Counted from the first letter of the stretch, positions 7,055 through 15,193 are shown. The stretch: DNA of 28,010 bases from an uncultured Christensenella sp. (GCA_910577795.1 CAJTNW010000014.1:15248-43257); one strand, 5' to 3'. The notes: a model not told the origin generated them from the sequence alone. Translations and numbers: made by a program.

Positions 7055-8083
7055 TTATTTTATAATACGATTAGTTACAAAATAATCCATATCGCCTTCT
7101 ATTAATGCTGTATCGTAGTTTAAAATGCTTATTATACTTCTGTAAATATCAGATAATTTTTCGTTTTTATAAACTGTTGCTAAATCTTTTGCTGTAATTT
7201 CCAACTGACTTTTACTAATATTTACTTTAATTTTTGATTTTACATTCATACTATCAATATATTTTTTACCATCTATACTACCCAGTTTAAATTTAGCAGT
7301 TGGGTTTTCTAATTTAATAACATTGTTAATTATATTTTCCGCCTTAGTGTCAGAAAAAGTATCAAATAAAATGTGTTTTAAAGTAAACTCTGATTCGTTT
7401 ATTTTTTTATCACAATTTTTGCAAATAAACGAGTCTGTTAAACTACATATATCTTTCGAATCAAAAGTAACAGGTGTTTCTTTTGATATGTTAAAATTAC
7501 CATTGTTTTTTGGGAAGAAAGTTGATACTGGGTGACATTTTAAGGCACAAATAGTCTTACGATATTCTTCATTTTTAGATAGATTATCAATGTTAATGTC
7601 ATAGTGAATTGGTTTTGCTAAATTTTCCTTAAACATATCCTTAACATTTAATATATCTACACTACCTTTTACACTATTGTTGTCTATTTCAAAATTGGCT
7701 CTTAATCCAACCTTTGACCATGCTTGTTCCAAATGTTTAACTTTTAGGTTACCTTCTAATTTTTTATAATCAAGCACCATGTCAATTATCCCTTTAACAT
7801 TTTCGTCAATTTTAATTGCCATATTTTTTCTTGTTTCTATATTTAAAAATAATTTGTTATCTTTAAACTTTTTTTCTATATCAAAAACTAAATTATCAAT
7901 TTTTACTATACCGCCAATACTTAAGTTTTTAAAACTTAATTGTTCAACAGTTTCATTTTGAGTTGAATTATCCCATGCCTCTTTTGTGTCATTGGTTATT
8001 TGCTCAGCAGAAACGTCTTTATTACAGCCTGCAAAAATAAAAATAAGTAACAATGACAATATTAATACTAGTATTTTTTTCAT
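7055..8083 (-). CDS. Lipoprotein of unknown function, paralogue 1
   Basis: This 342-residue exported lipoprotein has a Lys-Lys start, a hydrophobic stretch and the lipobox FAGC with Cys19, so the mature protein is probably anchored on the outer face of the membrane. The mature part begins with a WDN-containing segment and continues as beta-rich, repeating hydrophobic/Asn-Lys strands without a recognisable domain. The middle carries several cysteines (ICALKCH; DICSLTDSFICKNC) that could form disulfides or bind metal and are not conserved in the neighbouring paralogue. The first ~130 mature residues align by eye with the next gene upstream (WDN, a KF-D-N motif, then A-x-x-I/S-x-N, then a VL-K segment), so the two are tandem duplicates. 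SD is AAGGAG. No clear promoter was found, but a terminator follows. Confidence 0.8.
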   Translation of the reverse strand: MKKILVLILSLLLIFIFAGCNKDVSAEQITNDTKEAWDNSTQNETVEQLSFKNLSIGGIVKIDNLVFDIEKKFKDNKLFLNIETRKNMAIKIDENVKGIIDMVLDYKKLEGNLKVKHLEQAWSKVGLRANFEIDNNSVKGSVDILNVKDMFKENLAKPIHYDINIDNLSKNEEYRKTICALKCHPVSTFFPKNNGNFNISKETPVTFDSKDICSLTDSFICKNCDKKINESEFTLKHILFDTFSDTKAENIINNVIKLENPTAKFKLGSIDGKKYIDSMNVKSKIKVNISKSQLEITAKDLATVYKNEKLSDIYRSIISILNYDTALIEGDMDYFVTNRIIK

Positions 8084-8168
8084 AATTTTACTCCTTATAC
8101 AATTAGTTTAAAATAAACTTTAATATTTATACAAAATAATGAGTAAAATTAAAATTGTAATATAAAAA

Positions 8169-8189
8169 AAGTCACTTTTAAAGTGACTT
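8169..8189 (-). terminator. Intrinsic terminator of lipoprotein gene 2
   Basis: A 9-bp stem, AAGTCACTT with AAGTGACTT, has a 3-nt loop and is followed on the minus strand by a 7-U run (complement of 8164-8170). The hairpin includes part of the stop codon of the gene. Confidence 0.85.
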
Positions 8190-9177
8190 ATTTATTTAAT
8201 TTGTAAGTTGATTTAATATTTAGTTTTGCAATTTCTATACAAGACTGTCCTACAGTGATTTCTTTAATTACATTATTTAAAATTGGTTTTACTGCTGAAA
8301 CTAAATTTGCATTTTCTGGACTTAAAATTGGTATTGCTTTTATTACAACATCTATTAATTGTGATTTATTGTACATAAATTGAATTTTATTGTAATCAAT
8401 ATCCATTTTTTTAATAAAATTTTTGCTAATATAACAAGAGTTTTTTGAACTATTAACTACTGTTTTTTTGCTTAATAATTCGCTGTAACTAACACCCATA
8501 ATTTTGTAAATATTACTTTTATCTTGTGCTGTTAATGTTGAGCCAATAATTTTATTTATATTGGTTGTATTAAAAACTGCACCTTCTTTTGTAGGTTCAA
8601 ATATGGAAGAAAAGTGACTTAATAACATATTTATACATTCTTTAATTATGTTACCTTGAGCACCATCTGTGTTAATAACTTCACTGCCTTTTTTATCAAC
8701 ATTGTATGAAGGGGATTTATAGCCAATTTTTGTATTGATATTATAATCCAACTTCTTATTATCACTAGATAAAGTAATATTAATGTTTAATTCTTCTACA
8801 CTTGCTAAAATACCATTAATATCTTCAATAGTTAAATCAATGTTTAATTCAGATTTTAATGATTTTAAAACGATATTTAGTAAAGGTTCAGCATTTTTTG
8901 ATATTGGTTTTGCAATAAATTCGTCTAGTGTTAAATTAATATTAGTATTGCCATCTTCAAACTTTCTGTCAAGAGTAAATTTTGCTTTTTCAATAATAAA
9001 AATTTCTGCTAAACTAAATTTAGTAATTGTTATAGTATCAGTTGCTTCTTTGTTTTTTGTGTTATCCCAAATTGTTTGAGTATTATACACTGTATCGCTT
9101 TTTATTGATGAACAACCTGCTAACACAGATACTAATACTAAAAGTACTGCAATAACTAAAATTATACTTTTTTTCAT
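8188..9177 (-). CDS. Lipoprotein of unknown function, paralogue 2
   Basis: This 329-residue lipoprotein has the signal MKKSIILVIAVLLVLVSVLAGC, with lipobox LAGC and Cys22. The mature protein starts with a short Ser/Asp linker and the IWDNTKNKEA segment shared with the next gene. It then has long runs of alternating hydrophobic and polar residues (for example LNIDLTIEDINGILA), suggesting beta-strands. No catalytic motif, TPR or known binding domain was recognised. It lacks the Cys cluster of its paralogue. It has its own consensus promoter (9205-9233) and its own terminator, so the two paralogues appear to be expressed as separate units although adjacent and co-oriented. SD is AGAGGT. Confidence 0.8.
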   Translation of the reverse strand: MKKSIILVIAVLLVLVSVLAGCSSIKSDTVYNTQTIWDNTKNKEATDTITITKFSLAEIFIIEKAKFTLDRKFEDGNTNINLTLDEFIAKPISKNAEPLLNIVLKSLKSELNIDLTIEDINGILASVEELNINITLSSDNKKLDYNINTKIGYKSPSYNVDKKGSEVINTDGAQGNIIKECINMLLSHFSSIFEPTKEGAVFNTTNINKIIGSTLTAQDKSNIYKIMGVSYSELLSKKTVVNSSKNSCYISKNFIKKMDIDYNKIQFMYNKSQLIDVVIKAIPILSPENANLVSAVKPILNNVIKEITVGQSCIEIAKLNIKSTYKLNK

Positions 9178-9204
9178 AGTAACCTCTTTTATACTTCTAT
9201 ATAC

Positions 9205-9233
9205 ATTTTAATATATTTTATAAGTTTTGTCAA
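9205..9233 (-). promoter_or_regulatory. Promoter of lipoprotein gene 2
   Basis: On the minus strand, TTGACA (9228-9233), a 17-bp spacer and TAAAAT (9205-9210) predict a start near 9198, about 21 nt before the ATG. It lies between tyrA and the lipoprotein gene. Confidence 0.7.
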
Positions 9234-9276
9234 TATTAATAAAAATAATAAGTTTTATATTAGGTTACAAATAAAA

Positions 9277-10071
9277 TTAATTTTTTGTCCTATTATTTAA
9301 AATAGTGCTGCCTTCTTCAATTAAATTTTTTAGTGCAACATTATCATTGCTTTTTAAAGCATCGCAATATTTTTGAAGTTCTACAATAATAGTATTAATA
9401 TCACTAATTAAATTTTCTCTGTTTTTATCAAACAATTGTGTCCATAGTTCGCTATCCATTTTGCCAACTCTAGTTAAGTCCTCAAAACTACCGCCAGTAA
9501 AACCATCGCAATTGTAAACTTGAGGATTTTTTGCATAAGTATTTGATACAATATGACATAATTGAGATGTGTAACTAATAATTTTATCGTGCTCCTCAGC
9601 AGTTGTGTAAACAACTTTGCCAAAGCCCAATAAATGTATAATTTCATAAATTATTTGAGGCGGAGTTTTTGTTGTGACCACAATATTAGCACCATTAAAA
9701 AGATTTTCTTTTGAATTAGTGTAACCGCCAACTTCTCTACCTGCCATTGGGTGCAAACCACAATAATTGATATTGTATTTTTCTGCAATACTTTTCACGC
9801 ATGTTTTAACACCACAAACATCAGCAACAAGTTTAGTGCCGATTTTTGAATGGTTTTCTTCAATAAATTTTAGAGTATTGTTTGGTGATAGTGCTAATAA
9901 TAAAATATCAACACTATCAAAGTTTTCTAATTTAGTGGCATTATTTTCCTTTATTGCTAAATCCATTATGCTTTTATTTTTGTCATAAACAAAACATTCT
10001 ACACCGCATTTGCTTAATCTTTTTAGCATAGAACCGCCAATTAAACCTACTCCTATAAAGCCAACTTTCAT
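9277..10071 (-). CDS. tyrA: Prephenate dehydrogenase
   Basis: TyrA oxidises prephenate with NAD(P)+ to 4-hydroxyphenylpyruvate, the tyrosine branch of aromatic synthesis. The 264 residues comprise an N-terminal Rossmann domain starting VGFIGVGLIGGS (3-14), the substrate-site motif LHPMAGREVGG near 117-127, and the helical half with EEHDKIISYTSQLCHIVS (about 157-174), equivalent to the HD...S-L-H motif of the family. The C-terminus ends without an ACT domain, so allosteric feedback through such a domain is not expected. The start codon overlaps the aroF stop (ATGA), implying translational coupling to DAHP synthase. No convincing terminator was seen after it. Confidence 0.93.
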   Translation of the reverse strand: MKVGFIGVGLIGGSMLKRLSKCGVECFVYDKNKSIMDLAIKENNATKLENFDSVDILLLALSPNNTLKFIEENHSKIGTKLVADVCGVKTCVKSIAEKYNINYCGLHPMAGREVGGYTNSKENLFNGANIVVTTKTPPQIIYEIIHLLGFGKVVYTTAEEHDKIISYTSQLCHIVSNTYAKNPQVYNCDGFTGGSFEDLTRVGKMDSELWTQLFDKNRENLISDINTIIVELQKYCDALKSNDNVALKNLIEEGSTILNNRTKN

Positions 10072-11081
10072 ACTAATATTTTTCCTTCAAATTGTATTCT
10101 CTTTTTAACGTCTTTCATGATTTCATCAAATGTATCTGGAGTTATTGACTGCGCTCCATCACACAAAGCACAACTTGGGTTATTATGAACTTCTATCATT
10201 GCACCATCAGCACCCGCACCAATTGCTGCTCTTACTAATGGCTCTACAAGCCAAGTTTTGCCTGTAGCATGACTTGGGTCAACAATTATTGGCAAATGTG
10301 ATAATCTTTTTAAAATTGGCACTGCACTTATGTCAAATGTATTACGTGTTGCAGTTTCATAAGTTCTAATTCCACGTTCACATAAAATCACATTTTGATT
10401 ACCGCCACTCATAATATATTCTGCACTCATAAGCCATTCTTCAATAGTACTAGATAAACCACGTTTTAATAAAATAGGCTTATTGGAATGTCCTAGTTCA
10501 TATAACATATCAAAATTTTGCATATTTCTTGCACCAACTTGAATAACATCCACTTCATCAAAATATTTTAAATTTGTTATGTTAGTAAGTTCTGTAACTA
10601 TAGGAAGACCAGTTTCTTTTTTTGCTGCAAGTAATAACTTAATACCCTCTTGTTTTAGTCCTTGGAATGCGTAAGGCGAAGTTCTAGGCTTATATGCACC
10701 ACCTCTAAGCATAGATGCACCACTTGCCTTAACTCGCTTTGCAACTTCAATTATCTGCTCTTCTGACTCAACTGAACAAGGACCTGCTATCATATTGAAG
10801 TAGCCTTCACCAATTTTTCTGCCACTTACATTTACAATAGTGTCCTCTGGGTGAAATTTCCTATTAACAGCCTTGTAAGGCTCACTAACACGTTTTACGT
10901 CACTAACACATTCTAAGTTGATTATTGTTTGTGTATCTACTCTTGATGTATCACCAATAACACCTAAAATATGTGACTGACTACCAATACTTTCGTGCAC
11001 TGTTAAACCACGATTAGTAATATTTTGTACTAATGATTTAATTTGCTCTTGTTTTGCTCCATCTTTTAAAATGATAATCAT
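10068..11081 (-). CDS. aroF: 3-deoxy-7-phosphoheptulonate (DAHP) synthase
   Basis: This enzyme condenses phosphoenolpyruvate and erythrose-4-phosphate, the first step of the shikimate pathway. Residues 1 to about 70 form a small alpha/beta domain (MIIILKDGAKQEQI...) like the N-terminal regulatory domain of type I-beta enzymes such as the Thermotoga one. The barrel follows, with NMIAGPCSVES (about 96-106), RGGAYKPRTSPYAFQG, QVGARNMQNF, KRG and VDPSHATGK, all standard substrate- and metal-site motifs. At 337 residues it has the normal length for the fused type. SD AAGGAG begins directly after the U-run of the attenuator terminator, so translation depends on read-through. First structural gene of the aroF-tyrA operon. 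Confidence 0.95.
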   Translation of the reverse strand: MIIILKDGAKQEQIKSLVQNITNRGLTVHESIGSQSHILGVIGDTSRVDTQTIINLECVSDVKRVSEPYKAVNRKFHPEDTIVNVSGRKIGEGYFNMIAGPCSVESEEQIIEVAKRVKASGASMLRGGAYKPRTSPYAFQGLKQEGIKLLLAAKKETGLPIVTELTNITNLKYFDEVDVIQVGARNMQNFDMLYELGHSNKPILLKRGLSSTIEEWLMSAEYIMSGGNQNVILCERGIRTYETATRNTFDISAVPILKRLSHLPIIVDPSHATGKTWLVEPLVRAAIGAGADGAMIEVHNNPSCALCDGAQSITPDTFDEIMKDVKKRIQFEGKILV

Positions 11082-11093
11082 AAAAAACTCCTT

Positions 11094-11122
11094 AAAAAAA
11101 GCGACCTACTTTATAGGTCGCT
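11094..11122 (-). terminator. Attenuator terminator in the aroF leader
   Basis: On the minus strand the stem AGCGACCTA (complement of 11114-11122) pairs with TAGGTCGCT (complement of 11100-11108) around a 5-nt loop, followed by seven U (complement of 11094-11100). It lies between the leader peptide and the aroF SD, so it acts before the gene rather than after it. Confidence 0.92.
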
Positions 11123-11156
11123 AAAAATTTTAAATTAAAAATAAATTTAAGTAAGG

Positions 11157-11231
11157 CTAAAGCGACCTTGATAAAATTTTATCAACGTTAAAGTAAAAAT
11201 AATAAAAGTTTACACTAATAATATTTTTCAT
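11157..11231 (-). CDS. Aromatic leader peptide of aroF-tyrA (24 residues)
   Basis: A 25-codon frame begins with ATG at 11229-11231 behind GGAGAGGACTT and ends with TAG at 11157-11159. Residues 9-14 are Phe-Tyr-Tyr-Phe-Tyr-Phe (codons TTT TAT TAT TTT TAC TTT); no other residue type clusters. The peptide starts MKNIISVN and ends DKILSRSL. It is too short for ordinary ORF calling. Its last coding bases, AGG TCG CT, are the antiterminator arm, so the ribosome's position on this ORF controls folding of the downstream RNA. The mix of Phe and Tyr codons predicts a response to shortage of either charged tRNA. The peptide itself probably has no function once made. Confidence 0.88.
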   Translation of the reverse strand: MKNIISVNFYYFYFNVDKILSRSL

Positions 11232-11260
11232 AAGTCCTCTCCAACTCTTCCTTGTAAGTA

Positions 11261-11289
11261 ATTATATACCTATTTTTTTTGTATGTCAA
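11261..11289 (-). promoter_or_regulatory. Promoter of the aroF-tyrA operon
   Basis: On the minus strand, a perfect TTGACA (11284-11289), 17 bp and a perfect TATAAT (11261-11266) predict a start near 11254-11255. This strong, apparently constitutive promoter fits control by attenuation downstream. Confidence 0.88.
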
Positions 11290-11401
11290 TAGTTTTTTTT
11301 AAATTTTTTAATTAATTTTACTATTTATCAATAACGAATATCTAACTTTATTAATACAGACTATTTTATTCATCTGTATAAACCTAATTACTAATCAATA
11401 A

Positions 11402-12652
11402 CTAGATAATATCATTTTCATATAGTGGGAATTTTTTGCATAATTCACCTATGATTTTTGATACTTTAGGAATAGCATTTTCCTTTTGTTCAATAACGTC
11501 TGCTATGCAATTTGCAATAATTTCCATTTCTGCCTCTTTCATTCCTCTTGTAGTAACTGCAGGAGTACCAACTCTTATACCTGAAGTGATAAATGGAGAA
11601 CGTGTATCAAATGGAATTGCATTTTTATTAACAGTAATGTGTGCTTCGTCAAGCAAAAATTCTAGTTCCTTACCAGTAATGTTATTATCAGTTAAGTCAA
11701 GCAAAATCAAGTGGTTATCAGTGCCACCACTAACCAAATTAATACCTCTATTAGATAAAACTTTTGCCAAAACTTTTGCATTTTTTACTACTTGTTGTTG
11801 ATAAGCAACAAATTCGTCACTCATAGCCTCTTTTAGTGCAACTGCTTTTGCTGCAATGATATGCTCTAATGGACCGCCTTGAATACCTGGGAAGACTGCT
11901 TTATTAATTGCTTTAGCATATTCTTCCTTGCACAAAATTAAGCCACCTCTAGGACCTCTTAAAGTTTTGTGAGTAGTTGTAGTTACAACATCAGCATATT
12001 TAACTGGATTTTCATGACAACCAGCGGCTATTAAACCAGCAATATGTGCCATATCAACCATAAAAATTGCACCAACTTTGTCGCATATTTCACGAAATTT
12101 AGCAAAGTCAATTGCTCTAGGATATGCACTTGCGCCTGCTATAATAAGTTTTGGTTTGCTCTCTAAAGCAATTTTTTCCAATTCTTCATAGTCAATTCTT
12201 CCAGTATCTTTATTTACACCATAAGGTACAATATTAAAGTATTTACCACTAATGTTTGCTGGGCTACCATGAGATAAGTGACCACCATGTGCTAAATTCA
12301 TGCCCATAACAGTATCACCAGGCTCTAACAAAGCAAAAAATACTGCCAAATTTGCCTCAGCACCACTATGAGGTTGTACATTTGCACTATCAGCACCAAA
12401 CAATTGTTTTGCACGTTCAATTGCTAGATTTTCTGCCTCATCTACATGTACGCAACCACCATAAAATCTTTTTCCTGGTAGACCTTCTGCATATTTGTTT
12501 GTAAAATGAGTTCCTGCTGCTGCAAGTACAGTTGTGCTTACAATATTTTCGCTAGCAATAAGTTCAATATTGCCTCTTTGTCTTTCTAACTCTTTTATCA
12601 TACATTCGTATAATTCTGGGTCATTTTTCTTAATAATTGATAAATCCATCAT
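11402..12652 (-). CDS. glyA: Serine hydroxymethyltransferase
   Basis: GlyA is a PLP enzyme that converts serine and tetrahydrofolate to glycine and 5,10-methylene-THF, the main one-carbon source. The 416 residues show the family landmarks: RQRGNIELIASEN near 25-37, THFTNKYAEGLPGKRFYGG near 48-66, the Asp/His pair VDMAHIAGL near 199-207, and the PLP-binding lysine K229 in VTTTTHKTLRGPRGG. Length is normal. The ATG at 12652 has SD AGAGGT with 8-nt spacing; a second Met directly follows. It is the last gene of the long run, 46 nt after tcdA. Its product methylene-THF is also the methyl donor of TrmFO, encoded in the same run. Confidence 0.97.
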   Translation of the reverse strand: MMDLSIIKKNDPELYECMIKELERQRGNIELIASENIVSTTVLAAAGTHFTNKYAEGLPGKRFYGGCVHVDEAENLAIERAKQLFGADSANVQPHSGAEANLAVFFALLEPGDTVMGMNLAHGGHLSHGSPANISGKYFNIVPYGVNKDTGRIDYEELEKIALESKPKLIIAGASAYPRAIDFAKFREICDKVGAIFMVDMAHIAGLIAAGCHENPVKYADVVTTTTHKTLRGPRGGLILCKEEYAKAINKAVFPGIQGGPLEHIIAAKAVALKEAMSDEFVAYQQQVVKNAKVLAKVLSNRGINLVSGGTDNHLILLDLTDNNITGKELEFLLDEAHITVNKNAIPFDTRSPFITSGIRVGTPAVTTRGMKEAEMEIIANCIADVIEQKENAIPKVSKIIGELCKKFPLYENDII

Positions 12653-12698
12653 AATTTGTACCTCTGTTTATATTTTTTTATTTTATGCTAAAAAGCAA

Positions 12699-13379
12699 TT
12701 ATTTTATTAATTGTTGTATTACATATCCACCTAGTTTTATACCTGCAAGTGGTGGCATATATGATATACTGCCTATTACATTACTATCAGTTTGAATAGG
12801 TATTGCATTGTTTGTTACTGTATTAAGACTAGTAATTCCATTATCTTTTAAAAGTTTTCTCATTTTTTTTGCAAGTTTGTCATTTTTAGTTTTAAAAATA
12901 TCCACTACTTCAAATTCTGTCATTTCAAGTTTATTGCCGGCCCCCATAGCGCTAATTATATTTAATTTTTTTTGTTTTGCAGTTAAAATTAACAATAATT
13001 TGTCCTGAACACTATCAATAGCATCAATTACATAATCGTAATGTCTATCAAAAATTAAATCACAACTTTCCTTATTAAAACGAAGATTTAATGCCCTAAC
13101 ATTTACATTAGGATTAATATCTTTCATTCTACTATCAAAAACTTCAACTTTAGGTTTACCAATACTTGAATGTGTGGCAATTATTTGGCGGTTTATATTA
13201 GTAATATCTACATTATCCCCATCAACAATAGTAAAATTACCCACTCCACTTCTAGTCAAAATTTCTAAGGCATAACCGCCAACACCACCAACACCAACAA
13301 CTAAAATATTGCTGCTTTTTAATTTTTGTAAGCCGTTATCACCTATAAGCAACTTTGTTCTGTCAAATATATCTGCCAT
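12699..13379 (-). CDS. tcdA: tRNA threonylcarbamoyladenosine dehydratase
   Basis: TcdA (CsdL/YgdL) is an E1-like enzyme that uses ATP to cyclise t6A to ct6A at position 37 of ANN-decoding tRNAs. The sequence shows FDRTKLLIGDNGLQKL at the start, the nucleotide loop VVGVGGVGGYA (27-37), DGDNVDITNINRQI (53-66), GKPKVEV, DYVIDAIDSVQDK (about 114-126), ISAMGAGNKLEMTEFEV and the C-terminal GSISYMPPLAGIKLGGYVI. At 226 residues it is somewhat shorter than many homologues, mainly between KDNGIT and GSISY. The ATG at 13379 lacks a clear SD and starts 21 nt after aspS, so coupled translation is likely. Confidence 0.92.
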   Translation of the reverse strand: MADIFDRTKLLIGDNGLQKLKSSNILVVGVGGVGGYALEILTRSGVGNFTIVDGDNVDITNINRQIIATHSSIGKPKVEVFDSRMKDINPNVNVRALNLRFNKESCDLIFDRHYDYVIDAIDSVQDKLLLILTAKQKKLNIISAMGAGNKLEMTEFEVVDIFKTKNDKLAKKMRKLLKDNGITSLNTVTNNAIPIQTDSNVIGSISYMPPLAGIKLGGYVIQQLIK

Positions 13380-13400
13380 ATTATTACCATTTAACTTTTA

Positions 13401-15191
13401 TTAATTTTCTGGTTTGTTTATTTCAAGGAAAAGTTCTTTTAATTGAATATCGTCAACTGGACTTGGTGCTTCTGACATTAAACAAGATGCGTTTTGCACT
13501 TTAGGGAAAGCAATAACGTCTTTAATATTATCTGTACCAGTAACCAACATAACTAATCTATCCAAACCAAAAGCAAGTCCGCCATGAGGTGGTGCACCAT
13601 ATTTGAAAGCATCTACAAAGAAACCAAAGCGGTTTTTGATATCTTCTTCAGTCATGCCAAGCATAGTAAACATTTTTTCTTGCATTTTTACATTGTGAAT
13701 ACGAATTGAGCCACCGCCAGCCTCTTGTCCGTTTATAACAAAGTCATAAGCATTTGCTCTTGCCTTACCAGGGTCAGTATCTAGCAAAGGGATATCTTCT
13801 GCTTTTACTGAAGTAAATGGATGGTGTACAGCAACATATCTGCCCTCTTCCTCGTCATACTCTAATAGTGGGAAGTCAGTAACCCATAAAAAGTCATATT
13901 GTGATTTGTCATAAAGATTATAACTATCTGCAATATGGCATCTTAAGCCACCTAAAGTATCCAAAACTAATTTTGTTTTGTCTGCAATTATAAGTATTAA
14001 GTCGCCTTGTTCTGCGCCCATTACACTATAAATATTGTTCATTTGCTCTTCAGTCATAAATTTAGCAAATGAAGAGGTTGTGCCTTCTGGTTTTAGAGCA
14101 ACCCATGCAAGTCCTTTTACACCATAACCTTTTACAAATTCGCCAAGAGCATCAATTTGTTTTCTAGTTAAGTTTGCAAGTCCTTTTGCATTAATACCTC
14201 TTACACTGCCACTTTCTTTTATAACGTTTGCAAATACACTAAATTCACAGTCTTTTACAGCATCAGATAGATTTTTAATTTTTAAATCAAATCTAGTATC
14301 AGGTTTATCACTACCATAGTTTTCCATAGCCTCTGCATAAGGAATTTTACGGAAACTACCAACTTTTAAGTCCATACCTAAACATTGATTAAATATTTCA
14401 CAAATTAAGCCTTCTGCTATTTCCATAACATCTTCATCTTTTTCTACATAACTCATTTCCAAGTCTATTTGAGAAAATTCAGGTTGTCTATTTGCTCTTA
14501 AGTCTTCGTCACGGAAGCATCTTGCAATTTGATAATATCTATCAAAGCCTGCTATCATTAACAATTGTTTAAACAATTGTGGTGACTGAGGCAAAGCATA
14601 AAACTCACCAGGATGTATTCTTGATGGAACTAAATAGTCTCTTGCACCCTCTGGAGTAGATTTACCCAAAAAAGGTGTTTCAATATCTAAAAAGCCTTTA
14701 GAATCAAGATAATCACGAGTAATTTTTGTAATTTTGCTTCTTGTCATTAAGATATTTTGCAAAGTTGGTCTACGCAAGTCAAGATATCTGTATTTTAATC
14801 TTGTAACATCTCCAACTTTTGCATCGTCACTTATAACAAAAGGTGTAACTTCAGCCTCATTTAATATTTTTAAATCTTCAGCAATAATTTCAATTTCTCC
14901 AGTAGGTAAATTTTTGTTTATATTACTACCTCTTGAACGTACTGTACCTTTTATGCAAACAACATATTCGTTACGCAATTTTGTTGCTTTTTCAAAAATA
15001 TCAGTAGATGTACTATCATCAAAAGATACTTGTACAATGCCACTTCTATCGCGTACGTCAATAAAAATTAAATTGCCAAGGTTACGATATTTTGCAACAA
15101 ATCCCATACAAACAACTTGCTTATCTATATCAGTTTTTCTAAATTCTCCACATAGTTTAGTACGTTTGTATCCACCAATTAATTCAGCCAT
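13401..15191 (-). CDS. aspS: Aspartyl-tRNA synthetase (bacterial type)
   Basis: AspS charges tRNA-Asp. The 596 residues contain an N-terminal OB-fold anticodon-binding domain (about 15-105), class II motif 1 around FLDIETPFLGKSTPEGARDYLVP, QSPQLFKQLLM, motif 2 CFRDEDLRANRQPEFSQID, the bacterial insertion (GAD) domain around 290-410, and motif 3 with GLAFGLDRLVML near 550-562. Length and domain order are those of the standard bacterial enzyme. Whether it also charges tRNA-Asn cannot be judged from sequence inspection. The start is 2 nt after the hisS stop, with SD AAGGAAGG inside the end of hisS. The hisS-aspS pairing is common in Firmicutes. Confidence 0.97.
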   Translation of the reverse strand: MAELIGGYKRTKLCGEFRKTDIDKQVVCMGFVAKYRNLGNLIFIDVRDRSGIVQVSFDDSTSTDIFEKATKLRNEYVVCIKGTVRSRGSNINKNLPTGEIEIIAEDLKILNEAEVTPFVISDDAKVGDVTRLKYRYLDLRRPTLQNILMTRSKITKITRDYLDSKGFLDIETPFLGKSTPEGARDYLVPSRIHPGEFYALPQSPQLFKQLLMIAGFDRYYQIARCFRDEDLRANRQPEFSQIDLEMSYVEKDEDVMEIAEGLICEIFNQCLGMDLKVGSFRKIPYAEAMENYGSDKPDTRFDLKIKNLSDAVKDCEFSVFANVIKESGSVRGINAKGLANLTRKQIDALGEFVKGYGVKGLAWVALKPEGTTSSFAKFMTEEQMNNIYSVMGAEQGDLILIIADKTKLVLDTLGGLRCHIADSYNLYDKSQYDFLWVTDFPLLEYDEEEGRYVAVHHPFTSVKAEDIPLLDTDPGKARANAYDFVINGQEAGGGSIRIHNVKMQEKMFTMLGMTEEDIKNRFGFFVDAFKYGAPPHGGLAFGLDRLVMLVTGTDNIKDVIAFPKVQNASCLMSEAPSPVDDIQLKELFLEINKPEN

Positions 15192-15193
15192 AA

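Larger units (their letters stand above)
11094..11255 (-). promoter_or_regulatory. Phe/Tyr ribosome-mediated transcription attenuator of aroF-tyrA
   Basis: The leader RNA contains, in order, an SD (GGAGAGG), a leader ORF with six aromatic codons, an AT-rich hairpin TTGATAAAATTTTATCAA (11168-11185), the segment AGGTCGCT (complement of 11161-11168) at the end of the leader ORF, and the terminator. AGGTCGCT is exactly complementary to the 5' arm of the terminator, so it can form an 8-bp antiterminator. A ribosome stalled at the Phe/Tyr codons (11190-11207) leaves AGGTCGCT free and transcription continues. A ribosome that reaches the stop codon at 11157-11159 covers it and the terminator forms. 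The logic is that of enterobacterial pheA/trp leaders; the mechanism is inferred, the complementarity is seen. Confidence 0.88.

Noticed and set aside
11354..11379. A hairpin ATACAGA/TCTGTAT after glyA, considered as its terminator.
   Set aside because: Only 7 AT-rich bp with a 12-nt loop and no U-run on the minus strand.
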